A stretch of 64,000 nt of DNA from contig LUVW01000012.1 of assembly GCA_001661515.1 (NCBI GenBank), positions 218,523-282,522 of the forward strand. Reading direction: 5' to 3'. Under the pieces are notes generated by a model that was not told the DNA's origin, did no database searches, and saw only the letters and a list, made by a program, of their open reading frames with translations. This DNA comes from Capniomyces stellatus. Lineage: Eukaryota; Kickxellomycota; Harpellomycetes; Harpellales; Legeriomycetaceae. Positions within the stretch are counted from its first letter, which is position 1; each line of letters starts with the position of its first letter. The position numbers and the translations under genes were made by a program. Positions 45,974 through 58,428 of the stretch are shown here, one piece after another.

Positions 45974-48119
45974 GCAGCACCTCGCCTGATTCATCCCACC
46001 ACACTCTTCTCGTGTGTTCCAAAAATAACCACATCAATAAATAAATAAATCTCAACTTGTACCAGTAGCCTCTAACCGCATCAACCAAGCATCCCCTCCA
46101 ATATCTTTTCACTCTTACTTTTGAGCCTACTGATAACCAGTTATTAGTGCAAGTCTAAATGTACTAGGTTTTTTTTTTTGTTATGTTTCTATTTTTGGGC
46201 TGATTGTATATTATTTGTTTTCATTGCATCTTTCATCCAAGTAGCATCATTTTGTTAAAACACTCACTATTTCTCTCTTTTATAATATTCTTTTATCCTT
46301 AATAAAATCCCATCTCTACATAATTCCCTTACTGTTATACCTACTGTTATCCCTACTGTTATACTGATTAGTAATTACAGAAATCAGCCGTTATGATTAT
46401 CTACGTGCGATATTTATCTCACTCTTTAACTCTCTTTATTACACACACACAATATCTCACTCTCTACCTTTCTATTTTGTAAACCGTTTTTGCCTATTTT
46501 CGGCAACTTTAATGATTGTATGGTATAGTCTGTCTTGGTAAAACCACCATACCTTTTCAAACTGATAAAAAGCAAGGTGAAGAAAAACCCTTGAATTGCT
46601 TTAAAAATGTAAAGTTGTATTGCACCCAAAATGGATTCCATGTTTTGATGCGTTGATTCTGTTGCCATTAAACCACTCAAGTAATAAGCAATAAACCACT
46701 AGAACAATAATTCCATTTCAATAATCACATTAATAAAAAAACAATAATTCCCAACTAGATTTTACCATATACAATGACTGTGCGTTCTAAAAAATACAAC
46801 ACCGCAAACACATGCTGGTTTGTATATCCAAAGCTGCTACTCACATAACATTTTGGGGATGATGATTGTTTTCCTATCCATCTTTCCAAAACAGGAGAGC
46901 AGGTTCGAGGGAAAATGAATTATGGAATGAAGGGGGAAAAAAATGTCGTCCTTTATTAATCATTGTCATGAAAATAAGTACTGTTTATGCGTTCTTTTTT
47001 TTTTTTGGGTGTAGCTTCCCCTTTTATATTGAATCTAGAACTATCACTTTTAACTTTCCGAACTTTAGAAGGCCAGGCGGGTTTATTTGAACTCATGTTG
47101 GTACACTTTGTGTGTGGGCTAATAGTGACTGTATATTTAAGTGGCATTAGTGATCGTATCAAGTCTAGATAATCGGCTTGTGAGTATATTTAAAAAATAG
47201 AAACTGGTACCGTAATTTCTTTAGCATTGGAAGCCGTAGCTATAGCAGCACCGTTGATTAGTGGAATGTGAATATTACTATCCAAGCACATGTATGTGTG
47301 TATTGTCAACTTTATAAAAGCAATTCTGGTTTTACATAAACACCTTTCTGACTCCATTACCCCACCCCACTCCACACTCTCCCCATACCTCCCAACTTTA
47401 ACTCGGGTGATTAAATCAACAAAAAGTACTTGGTAATTAATGTTAGCCAATAACTTGGTTATCTTTGCCTCTAATAAAAAAATGGCAATTTTTTTTTACT
47501 AAGCAAGATTCATTGTAATCGCTATAACGAGCCCACAACGAAATAGCAAAGTCGTAAACAAAACGGCATTATTTATTCAGAATTAAGCCTGGTTTGTTTG
47601 TGACTTAATTGCAAAAAAAATTAAAACATTCTCTCAATCCAGCTTAGCTTTGTCTTTTTTTTTGTTGCTGTTAGATTTCAAATCAGGAATCATTTTCTAC
47701 TTTATCTTATCCAGCAAAAAAAAAAAACATTATCAAAACGAACAAAAGGTAACCCGAAAAAAACAATATTTATAAAGTGAACTTTAATGCGTTGTATTAA
47801 GGGATCCATTGAAATCAGATGAAAAGCGATTGGATTAGACCTCGCATTTATAGAATTAAAGACAAAAAGCGACTAAATGTTAGCAAAAAAAAGATAAAGA
47901 TAAATTACAAGGCAATCTGGATCCGAATTGCACCTGTGATTATATTATATTTTATCGACTTGCCAGATTAAGTGAGAGATAAATCGGGGGAAAGCAAATC
48001 TTGTTTGGATTGTGAAGACTAAATCGAATATTTTTTTTACATACTGATAAATAGCGACATTCGAATAAACCAAACATATAGGCAACGTAGAGAAGAAAGA
48101 AAGTAAGAAAGCAAGAAAC
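45974..48119. other. Intergenic, 2.1 kb, with two weak small-gene candidates
   Basis: AT-rich. Two frames look more protein-like than background. The first is 46426-46668 (-), beginning MATESTHQNMESI with one hydrophobic segment. The second is a possible spliced gene on the minus strand at about 46956-47380, including a piece reading NIHIPLINGAAIATASNAKEI and one reading MSSNKPAWPSKVRKVKS. Neither matches a family I know. A TACTGTTAT triplication lies near 46330-46365. Confidence 0.5.
46426..46668 (-). CDS. Hypothetical small protein, weak
   Basis: The frame gives 80 residues from ATG: MATESTHQNMESI, a hydrophobic helix (QGFFFTLLFISL), then a Lys-rich part with GKNGLQNRK. The last residues are encoded by a CA/CT-rich simple sequence, so the true end may be a splice site (AAG|GTAGAG). 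No family is recognised. It is convergent with the kinase gene. It could equally be a chance frame. Confidence 0.25.
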   Translation of the reverse strand: MATESTHQNMESILGAIQLYIFKAIQGFFFTLLFISLKRYGGFTKTDYTIQSLKLPKIGKNGLQNRKVESEILCVCNKES

Positions 48120-48655
48120 ATGTACCAGTACATTAGACAAAAGGCTTTCGAATACCCATTTGCAGCATGGGGAACTATATTTGGATTAGCAGGTAAGACA
48201 TCCAACACCATTGTAGTTAGTTGGTCGATTAGACTTTTTTTATTATTACTGATTGTTGACTAAGCTTATACAATGGATGAGATTGTTTTAATCTCTTGGT
48301 TAGATACACACATTAAATGTTCTTGTAAGAAGGCGGTTAGAAACAATTAATCGAGCAAGTAAAACTTTAAAATAACAAAAATGGCAAATAGGACCTGCTA
48401 TAGTATATGCTGCACCAATAGTCCGAAATAAGATGGGAATCAAAACCCCAGATCCAGTTCCAAAATCGTATCCTTGTAAGTTGATTTATATTAATTGAAT
48501 TAAAAAAGAGTAAAAAAAGGTGGCAAAATGTACTCGGAATCTGATAAATGGTTGTTATGTGGATCCCAACTAATTGATTTTGATTTCCACTTTTGCTTTT
48601 AAAAATAATAGTGCCAAATCGACCAAGACGCGCAACAGTTGGTTACGAAGATTAG
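48120..48655 (+). CDS. nuo9.5: NADH:ubiquinone oxidoreductase 9.5 kDa subunit
   Basis: This is a small accessory subunit of respiratory complex I in the mitochondrial inner membrane. Three exons (48120-48192, 48392-48475, 48612-48655) join in phase to 66 residues, the usual size of the fungal 9.5 kDa (NI9M, NDUFA3-like) subunit. It begins with a short amphipathic stretch (MYQYIRQKAFEYPF). One membrane helix follows (AWGTIFGLAGPAIVYAAP), then the family signature DPVPKSYPLPNRPRR and the end VGYED. The match to the known subunit is strongest in the DPxPxxYPxPxxPR...GYED tail. Each exon alone is too short to be noticed. Confidence 0.87.
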
Positions 48656-48943
48656 AATAAACACCGTGCAATATTCTTTATTCTATCCATAACAGCACCC
48701 TTCATTTACTTTTTTTTATTTAAAAAAAAACTAGGTTAATATTACTCTGGTATTTACGAGCTAAAATGAATAAACATGCTTTCAAATCCAAGTTTTGATG
48801 TTCAGAAATCAACAGTTATAGTTGGTTGTCATATCTTATAACTTGGTATGGTCAAAGCTGGCGAAGAGTAGAGATGTACCAAGTATAAATACTCAGAGCA
48901 AAGGCTTCAAAAACAGTCAAACAATCTAGATGACTAGACCTGG

Positions 48944-51900
48944 TCACGAAAGAAACAAGGATGGAGAGCTGTGGATCCTAAAGTCCTTTTCGACAAGAAT
49001 CCGAAACAGGATTCCTGGATCTTTGATGACAGGATAGCCTTCAGAAAAGACGTTTAACGCATACAGGATCAGTCCCTTAGACCAGGGTATATTCCTTAAA
49101 GCGTCTTGGAAAACAGCCCTTGGTGCATCAAAGAGACGAGAAATTTCTGATGCACGCTCTGTGCTGGAATTTTCTACCTTGGGCTTTACCAGTAGCCGGG
49201 ATGTACCAAAGATGGACTGAGATATTTCAAAAATCAAATAAGACAGCCAGAACCGAACTGAACGACTGGGCGGGCAAGGTTGGTCAAGCGCAGTTTTAAA
49301 CCAGTATCGCAGCTTGAACGAATTGGTCTGCAAGTCTATTGACGGCGACGATGCAAAGGAATTTGCCAGTATCTGTGCGATTATTATAGTACGTACAGTT
49401 TCTGGATCGCTACTGCTACAAGCCCTATTTGTAAATGAAGGCAAACACAGAATGAAAATTTTGAAGAATAAAATTGAACAGACGAAAACAATTCCTGCTT
49501 GGTTAACGCAGGCAGTGTATTGTTGAATAAATATAACAACTTACCTATCGAGTAGCCGATGAGACATTGTGTCAACGCGTCTATACATACGCATTTTAGA
49601 CTCTGATAGCACGTATAGTGTCCATAATAAGGTGTTGTTTGGAAACAACTCTATTCCTTCCTCAACAGCCATTCTCAACCGCTTAAGATCAAAGCCAAAT
49701 GACGAGTATTTTAGGTTGTGGTAAAATACCAAGCTAGCTCTTTGCATAAAACACAGCTCGTACAAAGCAAGTAGAGTGGTTTGGTGGCTATTAGGCCTTG
49801 TTGAGCCATCTGGCTTTGGTTTGTTGATATTAGCCAGTAGGCTGGTGGAGGAGCGCAGTAGTATTTTGTCTGACATTTCAATATCACAATTCATCGAGTG
49901 CTGTTCGCAATGCGCACTGGGTGAAACTTTATAGTAGTAGTATAATGATTTCAAAACAAGACCAGAAAACCACTCGGTTGGGTCGATGGTCTTGTCCCAG
50001 GCCGGATATACACGAAGCATAGCCTAGTAAATCACAATCAATTATATAAATTCTCGTTATTGGAAAGGTTGATGGTTTGTAAAACCAAGTTGTGTGGATG
50101 TTGGTAAAGTAAATTTCAATTCATTTCAATGATATCCTTCTCCACTTCACTCCACTCCACCTGTCACAAATGGTAAAAAAAAAAAACAATGGTATTGATT
50201 CCTAACCTCGTAAACGTGTGACTTGTGAAATTGGGTAATCTCTGAATCTAATAGACTCGGGTTTATCGACAATTTACCCCAAAGCTCAGGAAAGTGCATA
50301 ATAACCAAACACCCTATATCAACACACATGATAAAGTATAAAAAAATCAATATAAAACGATTAATAATAAAATCTACAATTATACAAATGCGTGTGTGAG
50401 ATTAATATCAACGTTTACTTTTCACAGCCTGAATATCGTCTAGTCGAATGTACAGCATTATCAAGTTCTTCCACAACACGATAGCAACAGATTGATATTT
50501 CGGTGCCAATCCTGCTATTCTCTCCAAAGCTCCAAACCAAACTTTTATAGCCTAGAAATTTTAGCCGCACACAGATTAGCAGTGGTCAATAGTGGTTAAT
50601 AGTGGTTAATAGTAGCAACTTACTTCTTGGTATCGACAATAATAAACTTCAAGTCGAGCAAATGAATCCCAGATTAGCCAGTTATCAGAAATCGATTTCA
50701 ACAATTTTTTAGCGGCTTTTCGGCCATGTTTGTACGAAATACATCCTTGAATAGCAATGTAAGTCAGTGCGAGCCACTCTTGGGCTTTTAAATCCAGGGT
50801 TTGTGAGCTGATCAGTTGGTCAATTAATCTACTGATAAAGGGAACAAAGCTGTTTGATCCAATTGAAATTATATTTGGTGACTGAACCCAGAAATTGAAG
50901 CTTGGAGTTATTGAAACCTTTTTAAGAGCAGAGCTGCCCGGGCTTTGGTCAATTTTTGTGCCGTCAGAATGGCTGCTTTCGTCGTAGCTGATGTTTGTTA
51001 ACCCTATTGAGTCTTTCAAAACTGGACATCTAGTAACTGGCATTAAGCAAAAGCTCTCATTCTCGTCCATTCCATCATCATTGTTTATACCAATGGCTTT
51101 GTCGTCCTTGATCCGTCCATTGGGCCGCATGCTGCGGTTTAACCCAGTGACTAGTGTAGTAGATAAACCTTGGTAGTCTTTGCTCCACCAAAACCCACTA
51201 TGGCTGTCCAAGTAAGGATCCGATTCAAACAACGTATTCGCTCTCGATAAACCTCCAAAGTTGTGTATGTCGTCACTGCCATTACCGTCAGTATTTGGAC
51301 TCATCATATCACTGCTATTCTTTGGCTTTTCAAGCCCAGCTCTTGTTGGTATACATATCTGAGGGATGGATACTCCAAAAACGCGAAACAGATTTGAAAA
51401 CAACTTGATTATCTCGCCGCCTCCCTCATTACTCTTGTCTAAATCGAATAACATCGGCAAAACATCTTCAAACAGAACAAACCTAAATGGGTCCGAGTCG
51501 GTATTAGTGGTGGGCTGAGTATCAGATTGAAAACCAACTCCACCACTTTCTCTGGGTTTTCCCTTGGTCTTACTGCTAGTAAGATCACTCCCAGCTTTAC
51601 TCTGTCGAACTCTAGGATTTGATGTAATATTGGAGCCATTTCTAGAGCAGTGTTCTTTATCTTCACTCTTGCTCTCATCGTCGCTGCTAGCGTCACTATT
51701 GCTATTGCTACTACCACTGCTACTACCACTGCTACTGCTACTGCTGCTACTGCTGTCATTGTAATCATCTTCACCATCACTGCTAGAGTAACCACTACTA
51801 ATATCTTCGTTAATAAAGTCTGGCACCGCCCTACTAGGGTACAAATCACTCGACTCCAACCTACTTTCCTCAATTAGCCAATCTGCCAACCCAACATCCT

Positions 51901-54375
51901 TTTTCAGCCCAGACTCAAGACCATCTTTAAGCATCCGATTTGTGTTTCGATCAGGCCCCGAATTCATCTTTTCCTCCGCCATCACCGAGCTACGAAATCC
52001 CTCATCGATGTTTTCGCTTGTTTTACATAAATTATTGCCTCTGTTTCCTGCATTATTTGCATCTATGCTAGGGCCCCAACCAATAGCACCAACATCGCCT
52101 GCCTTTGCCGTTTCGCTTTCCCAAAAAACCCCGAATTCCCTGTACTGCTCTCTTCTCCTTAGCCGCTTAATGTATTGAGGCCTGTAAAAATTCCACTCCA
52201 AAACTGCTTGAACCAACCCAATTGACTTTTCTGTATATCCCGTTTCTATGTATAGCTTGACCAGCCGATAAAACACCAGTCTTTGTACCTCGATTATTCG
52301 CTGCCGATTGGTACTATCAGTCTCTTTGTCCAGCTTCCTGCTTATCGATTCTGCAGTCTCTATAAACGCTGATGCCATTTCTACAGAGTTAAAGGCGACA
52401 AAGCTCCCTTGCATGTAATCAAGCCTACGTAAAGCCAGCTGCGGGTCCCAATGTCTTTTCAACAATACATCCCACTTGGTCAATACCTCTGACACCCTAA
52501 AACAAGTAGTTACAATTTACGCTTAGTTCTAATAAACTAAAAGCAAACACACGCTGGTACATACTTGGCAGCGTTGGTAATGAGTATAACAGTAATTCCA
52601 ATCCATAACTCACCCTAGTATCTTATGGCTCAACTCCATATACTTTTCCAACAAACTTGCACTTCCTGGATTTGCAAACAGCCCATTCTCGCATATCGAC
52701 ATCTTCACCTCTATCAACGCTCTTTCGTTCTTGGTTCTTTTCTGGCCCGAAAATGTCGAATGCGCAACCTCATCCTGCATGTCTATATACTTATGCCATA
52801 AACCTACATTTTCCGGATACTCTTGTAGCTCTTTACTTATCCGTCCCGCCTCCGCTTGTTGCTTCGAAAATACAATATCATCTTGAACACCACCACCATC
52901 CCCACCACCGCCCACACTCTTACTCCCTTGGTTATCCAACGAATCTCCCTCTTTCACTGATATATACTGGCTGTCCCCACCGTACTCTGATGGTAACCCA
53001 CAACTCTTATCTACAACCACCCTATGTCAGTCAATAGATATTATCAATCTCAGCTCTGATAACCTTAACGCTTGCTATTCTAATTAAGTCAATTACCTTT
53101 CCGTTTCCTTCTCTATGTTCTTCCAGTCAATGCTCGTATACCTAACGCCGACCTATCGCCAACATAACAATTGCAGCCATGATAAAACGTAATCAGCACA
53201 CCCTTACTAATCATCCTTATATCCCACCGGATCAGTAACTTTAATCTTATATGAAAGGCATTTCCAGTAAATTTATTTACCCTTCGTTTTGGCAAAATCA
53301 GCTCAATTTCCCCATCTCCATTCGCTACATCACTGTGTTTTATTAGCATCCCTGGCATCCCCAAAATCTTTCCGCCTAATTCGTAAGACAAATTAAAGAT
53401 TGTAACTTTGTCAATATCATGCTTTAAAGAAAGAAAAGGCAATTCCTGATAATTGAAAACAGGACTTGAGCTGTTGAACAAACTCGATAACTATTTATAT
53501 CTGTGTGGAGATGGCTCCAACTTGAACGTGTCTATTTTGAACATATATTACCTCCTTTCCTGTGGAACTTGGGTCCTCCGTAAGAGTGCGAATACTCATT
53601 CGCTCTATCCCCTTTACTCCCACTGTGATCCAAACAGAATATTCCATCCTTGGTTCCCTCTTGCGCTCTAATTTCCACACACACACATAAACCAAAATTT
53701 AACCACCAACAACATTCCCAAGGCTTTCGAGTTTGAAAGCTATGTTCAGCACTTGTAGTATAAAAACAATAAAAGGTACTTGCATTTTATACATCTCTCG
53801 TTTCTTGGCGTATTCCTTACTGCTTTTAGACGCCGTGCTATCCCTTTTATGGACGCTCTGTTAGTACACAGAATTCAAAAAAAATGAATATAAATCGTGT
53901 TAATTTACATAGATATACATAATGTGAGTAGAAAAGACTCTCTCTCGTTTAAATGATTGTATTGAGTACTGTGTTTATAATACTTGCCTTGTCTTTGCGG
54001 CTAGAATCTTCATTATGTCTTTTTTCTTTTCGACTTTTTTCGTACTTGTATGTTTCAACTTGTTTCTTTCTTTTCTTATCGCCTGACTCTTCCTTCCTCC
54101 CTTTTGAGCTTGTGTGTTTATCGCGCCTACGTTTCGAATTCTCCTCGGTTTTAGTTTTACCCGCTATTTCTATTAAATGACATTTATATAAAGTGTTCTT
54201 TAATAAAACATTTAGTTACGGTGTTAAAATGGATGGACATGTTGACTACAGTCTATTGAACAAAAATTGCACAAATCCAACGTCCTTAGCCAAACTTGCC
54301 TTGATTTTCATTTATAGCACTAGGAGCTGAATCGAATGAAGGGAAGAATCCGAATTCATCATTGCTCTTTTCCAT
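48944..54375 (-). CDS. NRDE2: NRDE-2 homologue, nuclear RNA surveillance/splicing factor, 12 exons
   Basis: NRDE2 (S. pombe Nrl1) works with the helicase Mtr4 in nuclear RNA processing, splicing and R-loop control. Exons 54300-54375, 53988-54169, 53784-53857, 53552-53667, 53281-53375, 53097-53152, 52614-53021, 50624-52496, 50419-50551, 50207-50313, 49545-50023 and 48944-49424 join in phase to 1,359 residues. The N-terminus is basic (SKRRRDKHTSSKGRK, KKRKKQ). It leads into the conserved FHRKGGGKILGMPG segment, equivalent to the family's YxxFGGGKVLGL. HAT-like helices follow: ISKELQEYPENVGLWHKYIDMQDEV and QRLVFYRLVKLYIETGYTEKSIGLVQAVLEW. A Ser/Asp-rich insert (about nt 51650-51790) interrupts the middle. 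The first three introns use GC donors. The 3' end converges on the complex I gene 288 bp away. Confidence 0.93.
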
Positions 54376-55315
54376 TATACTTGGAACCAGAATAAAACGT
54401 AGTTTCTGGCGTATTTCGACAATAACAAACTATCTATACAGTTGTAAAATACTAGTTGTAAAGTTGAAGTGTGAATTAATATAATCACGAAACTCACTAG
54501 TAGTTTATTATACTCTAGTAAAAGTTACAGCTCAATTGCCAAAAAAAAAACAAACTAATTTCTGAAAATTTAGTGCAAAGTTTATAAATATTTAAAAAAT
54601 CAATCAGTTGGTTGTAAATATGGGCGATTAAGTAATTGAAATATTCGAGTAAAAACAAATCATTGTTTAGAATTTAAATTAAACTTTGAAAAAGTTGTTC
54701 GGCTTTTTTTTTCATATAAAATGGAAATATTGAAAACATGTTGCGAAATAGTTTGGATCGGACACAGATCACAGGGATTTAAACTCAGAGCGAGTAGCAA
54801 GGCACCAGTATTTAACATCGCAAGGAATGGCAACGTAACCATCAGAGCTCGTGGCTTAACAACACTTGGCATGAAAAAAGACGAAAGCCAAACCCTTGAT
54901 ATCAAAAACTGACCAGTGAATGATGTAAAGCTGATCGTTAAATGTTAGTCAAATTATAAACATCAACTTTAAAGGTAAAGTGGTGCAAGAAAGACAAAAG
55001 TAAAAACGACAAAGCGTAAAAAGTTGAAAGATCAATAAAATCTCTAAACCACAATAAACAAACATCGACACGCTGTGTAATGAGAACATCGCTGAAACGC
55101 TCGCTGTGTTTAAAGCAACGCTATTGTGGTTTCTAGAAACAAAGTTGAACTTGGACATATAACTATGTATACATATAACTAACAAGTAATTTGGACCCGT
55201 GCGGCAAACAATTATAAATCAGTGTATTTCAATACAAATAGGGTTTTATTTACTTCGATTGATAAACTAAAATATTAAAACCGAAACTAATGAAATAAAT
55301 TTTTTCACGAAAGGC
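54376..55315. other. Intergenic between NRDE2 start and RPL39 end
   Basis: AT-rich spacer of 0.94 kb. One 63-codon frame (see separate entry) stands out; otherwise I see nothing. Confidence 0.6.
54721..54912 (+). CDS. Hypothetical 63-aa protein, weak
   Basis: A short intact frame starts with ATG after an AT-rich leader: MEILKTCCEIVWIG, then a basic stretch (GFKLRASSKAPVF, NVTIRARGLTTLG). Its amino-acid composition is more protein-like than other frames in the spacer (few homopolymers, mixed charge). No family is recognised, and it lacks any supporting context. Confidence 0.3.
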   Translation: MEILKTCCEIVWIGHRSQGFKLRASSKAPVFNIARNGNVTIRARGLTTLGMKKDESQTLDIKN

Positions 55316-55987
55316 TTAGATTCCGAGCTTAGTACGACGCCAGTTTCTGCGTTTAGCGTTATATCTAGTTAAATAATGGTTAATCATAAAAAACGGTGGA
55401 TTTAGTATGATTTTCTTGACATGGATGTTTGCAACAAAATTCAAGGTTTAGCAAATTCAAGATTAATAACAAACGCAGCTTCCAGCGTCAGCTTACCTGA
55501 TGGTGGTGTCGGTCTTGAAACGGAACCAGTTAGGAACTGGACGGTTTTGTTTCATTTTCTTACCCAAGATGCGCTTGGTACGGAAAGATTTTTGTGATGG
55601 CTAAAGTGAAAAAATCAACAGCAATTATGAAAGTTAGTAAATGCAGGTTTGTAGTTAGACTGTATGCCAAATTTAAGCTGGTGCTGATTTATAAAAAAAA
55701 CAAGTCATAGTCCAAGTAGCGTCGAATCCGAGTAAACATATCAAATAAAACCAGCCCAGAAAAAAAAACGATGATAGTCAATCGAATAATTGAATCTGGG
55801 CCAGCTCTGTGTAGTTTTAATCGAATCCATGCTTATCCCGAACAAACTTGAAATTTGAATCCTCGTGCAGCAACACAGCTTCTTGGTATGCGAAATTCTC
55901 GATAAACCAACTACACAAAAAAGTAACGACACAGGTCCTGAAAAGTATATTGGTTTCGCTTTTTAATATAAAATTCGGTCTTACCAT
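55316..55987 (-). CDS. RPL39: 60S ribosomal protein eL39
   Basis: This is a small basic protein of the large ribosomal subunit lining the exit tunnel. Three exons (55985-55987, 55497-55600, 55316-55364) join in phase to exactly 51 residues, the universal eL39 length. The first coding exon is just the ATG, which is followed at once by GTAAGA. The protein reads [23 protein letters not shown], then [21 protein letters not shown] and TKLGI. Differences from yeast are conservative. It is divergent with RPL36, 0.8 kb away, so the two ribosomal genes may share regulation. Confidence 0.98.
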
Positions 55988-56796
55988 ATTGATCTTTATG
56001 TAGACTTAAAAATTACTACGCCGGCTACCTGTATGTAAAGAAGGAATCTTGTAAATAATCGGTTCAGTAAATTACTTTACTGAATTGTAATTTTTTTTTT
56101 TGCGGTTGTATTTATAATTATTTGGCATTGTAAATTAATTATCAATTTCCCGCCTTCAAAAAGCCAAGTGTCATTTTTTATAAATTACTGATAGAATGAT
56201 ACAGCAATACCCAATCTTAACTAACTGCTCACCTATAATATCTACTATTGTGGATTTAATAAGGAAATTTTTTTTCCTAATTAAATATCATTTTAATTTA
56301 AATGGCCTTTGGGCCTATCGCTGATTAAACTTTGTGATTTTTTTTAAAATGCATTGCTTTATTGGATAAGCAATTTAGAATCACCCAATAAACTTGCAAA
56401 TTATCACTACATTTTATTTTTTGCAACACCACAAAGTTCATAATTTAAATAGTCGTTTAACTGGAAACAAGTTCCATAAATCTTTTAAATGAATCAAACA
56501 ATTCACCAGAGGTAGGAAATAAATATTGAAAATGGGGCAAAGTTCAAATCTAAAGTTAAAAGTAGTCTATTAAGATTCGAAAAAAAAAGCAAGTAGAAAA
56601 AAAAAGAAAAAAAAGGATAACCAAAGTAACCAATTAGTTAGTTAGCCAAAATTCAAAGTAAAGTAGTTGAAATTCAAAAAATAGTTGGACACGAAGATTA
56701 TATCGACGACCAAATATCAAAGATTCGATTTTTCTTTCCTTCACATACTTGATTAAATTTTAGGGCGTAGGATCAAATATTAATATATTAATAAAA
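55988..56796. other. Divergent promoter region of RPL39 and RPL36
   Basis: AT-rich 0.8-kb region between two divergent ribosomal protein genes, with poly-A and poly-T runs on either side. I see no gene in it. Confidence 0.7.
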
Positions 56797-57804
56797 ATGG
56801 TTGCTCAAAGATCAGGAATCGCTTCAGGTGAAAACTCCGGACACATCACCACCCGCCGTGAAATCAAACCACGTGCTGCTGCCCGCAAATCTGTAAGTTG
56901 CACTGTTGTTTAATACTTTTGGGAATAGGTTTTGCGCAGATGAAATAAGGAAACTCGGCCGCTTTTTGTTTTATTTTAGTGCTGTTGCATTGAAATTATG
57001 GATTCGATAGAGAGCGAGAGTTTATCGAAAGTGCGCTTAAGCGCATTTTTTTTTCACTCAACGTTTGATGTTGTTGATTATAATTGCTTACATCGGTAAA
57101 GCTGTATTTTTTTCTTTGCTGATACACTTTGACGCCTGGCGTTTCAAAAGACATCGGTTGGTGAAATATGGAAACCGATTGTGAGCTTTTAATTTACTGC
57201 ACTTCATCCAGACGAATCCATAACTATGCAAAATTTGCTGCCTAATGCGTGAAATTAGAATCTTCTTTTGATTTATCAAAAGGAAATATAGCTCAACTTT
57301 TCTAGAAATTGTAATTAGATTGGACTTTGAATACTAAATTTTATATATTGCTTTTTTAATTCAAAAAATAGCTCCCAAAGAAGCACACTCGCTTCGTCAA
57401 GGATCTCATCCGTGAGGTTACTGGATTTGCTCCATATGAACGTCGTATTCTTGAATTGTTGAAGAACTCCAAGGATAAGCGCGCACGTAAGCTCGCCAAA
57501 AAGAGAGTAAGTTCTAGACTAAGCCATACATTTCTACTTTTTGCATTGGGTCTTTTTTTACATTCAGGTGCTACTGCTGCGTTCTTTTGGATATCAGCGA
57601 GCTTGTATTTTAATTGTTGTGATATTAGTTTACAATTCCTATTTTCTGCGAAACATTTGGGAGTGTATGTGTTGCTTTATGCATGCAATTATTGACTAAC
57701 ATGTTTTTTTCTGTTGTTTTTAATAGCTCGGTACCTTCACCCGTGCCAAGGCAAAGGTTGACGAACTCTCAAACGTCATCGCCGAATCTCGTCGTCACCA
57801 TTAA
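56797..57804 (+). CDS. RPL36: 60S ribosomal protein eL36
   Basis: Component of the large ribosomal subunit. Three exons (56797-56892, 57372-57506, 57727-57804) join in phase to 102 residues, the normal eL36 length. Signatures: [45 protein letters not shown] and the SRRHH end. The codon set is GC-richer and more biased than its surroundings, as expected for a ribosomal protein. The first intron (479 nt) is unusually long for this window and contains a 14-bp palindrome followed by a T run. I looked for snoRNA boxes in both introns and found no convincing C/D pair. Confidence 0.98.
57032..57054 (+). repeat. 14-bp perfect palindrome plus T9 in RPL36 intron 1
   Basis: TGCGCTTAAGCGCA is its own reverse complement and is followed directly by nine T. 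It could form a 5- to 6-bp hairpin with a U tail in RNA. It stands out as GC-rich within an AT-rich intron. Confidence 0.8.
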
Positions 57805-58428
57805 TTTGGCTAAATCAATATCAATACTGGTGTAACATACGAGAGGAGGAGTGGAATTGTTTTTATGACTTTTTGACATTTCTAGTTTGAGTTACTAATA
57901 AAGCCGGAATGGTGTTTTATTATACAGAATTATTTCTAATTGAATTATTTTTTATACAGTTTTGTTTGAACTAGATTTATTCTAATGGTTATATCAATAT
58001 GCCCTAATAATATTTCTAAATATATCTTTTGTGTTATACCGTCTCACTGCCGCTTTCTGTCTAATCATGATGTGTGTACTATTCTATACTTGACTTTGTC
58101 TCAATGACCACTTTGGTCGTCTTGATAATTATTTGGGAACCTGGGAATTACAATGATAGCTTTGTCATGTGGGTTTTGTGATGTTCGAAACTTATGGCGT
58201 TTGAACTTTCGATAATCGACACCATCAGTGCACAACGCGTTTTTAATAGCGCCAATTGTCTAGTTGTTTTATTAATGCCAAGGTCTATAAAATTGATTGT
58301 ACTGATGAGTGTTAAGGTTTTAAACTATTAAATATACGAAATCGATCATCTGGATAAAAGATATTTAGAAACAAAAGTAGAGGGGCAAAATAAAAATGCT
58401 AAACTTTCTATATAGCAGGGAGTATCTA
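57805..58428. other. Intergenic between convergent RPL36 and SHE9
   Basis: AT-rich 3' spacer with AATAAA-type signal near 57897-57902. I see no gene in it. Confidence 0.7.

Noticed and set aside
53495..53695. Alternative reading of NRDE2 exon 4 as RKREPRMEYSVWITVG...
   Set aside because: The chosen frame joins in phase on both sides and produces the conserved FHRKGGGKILGMPG segment; the alternative does not.
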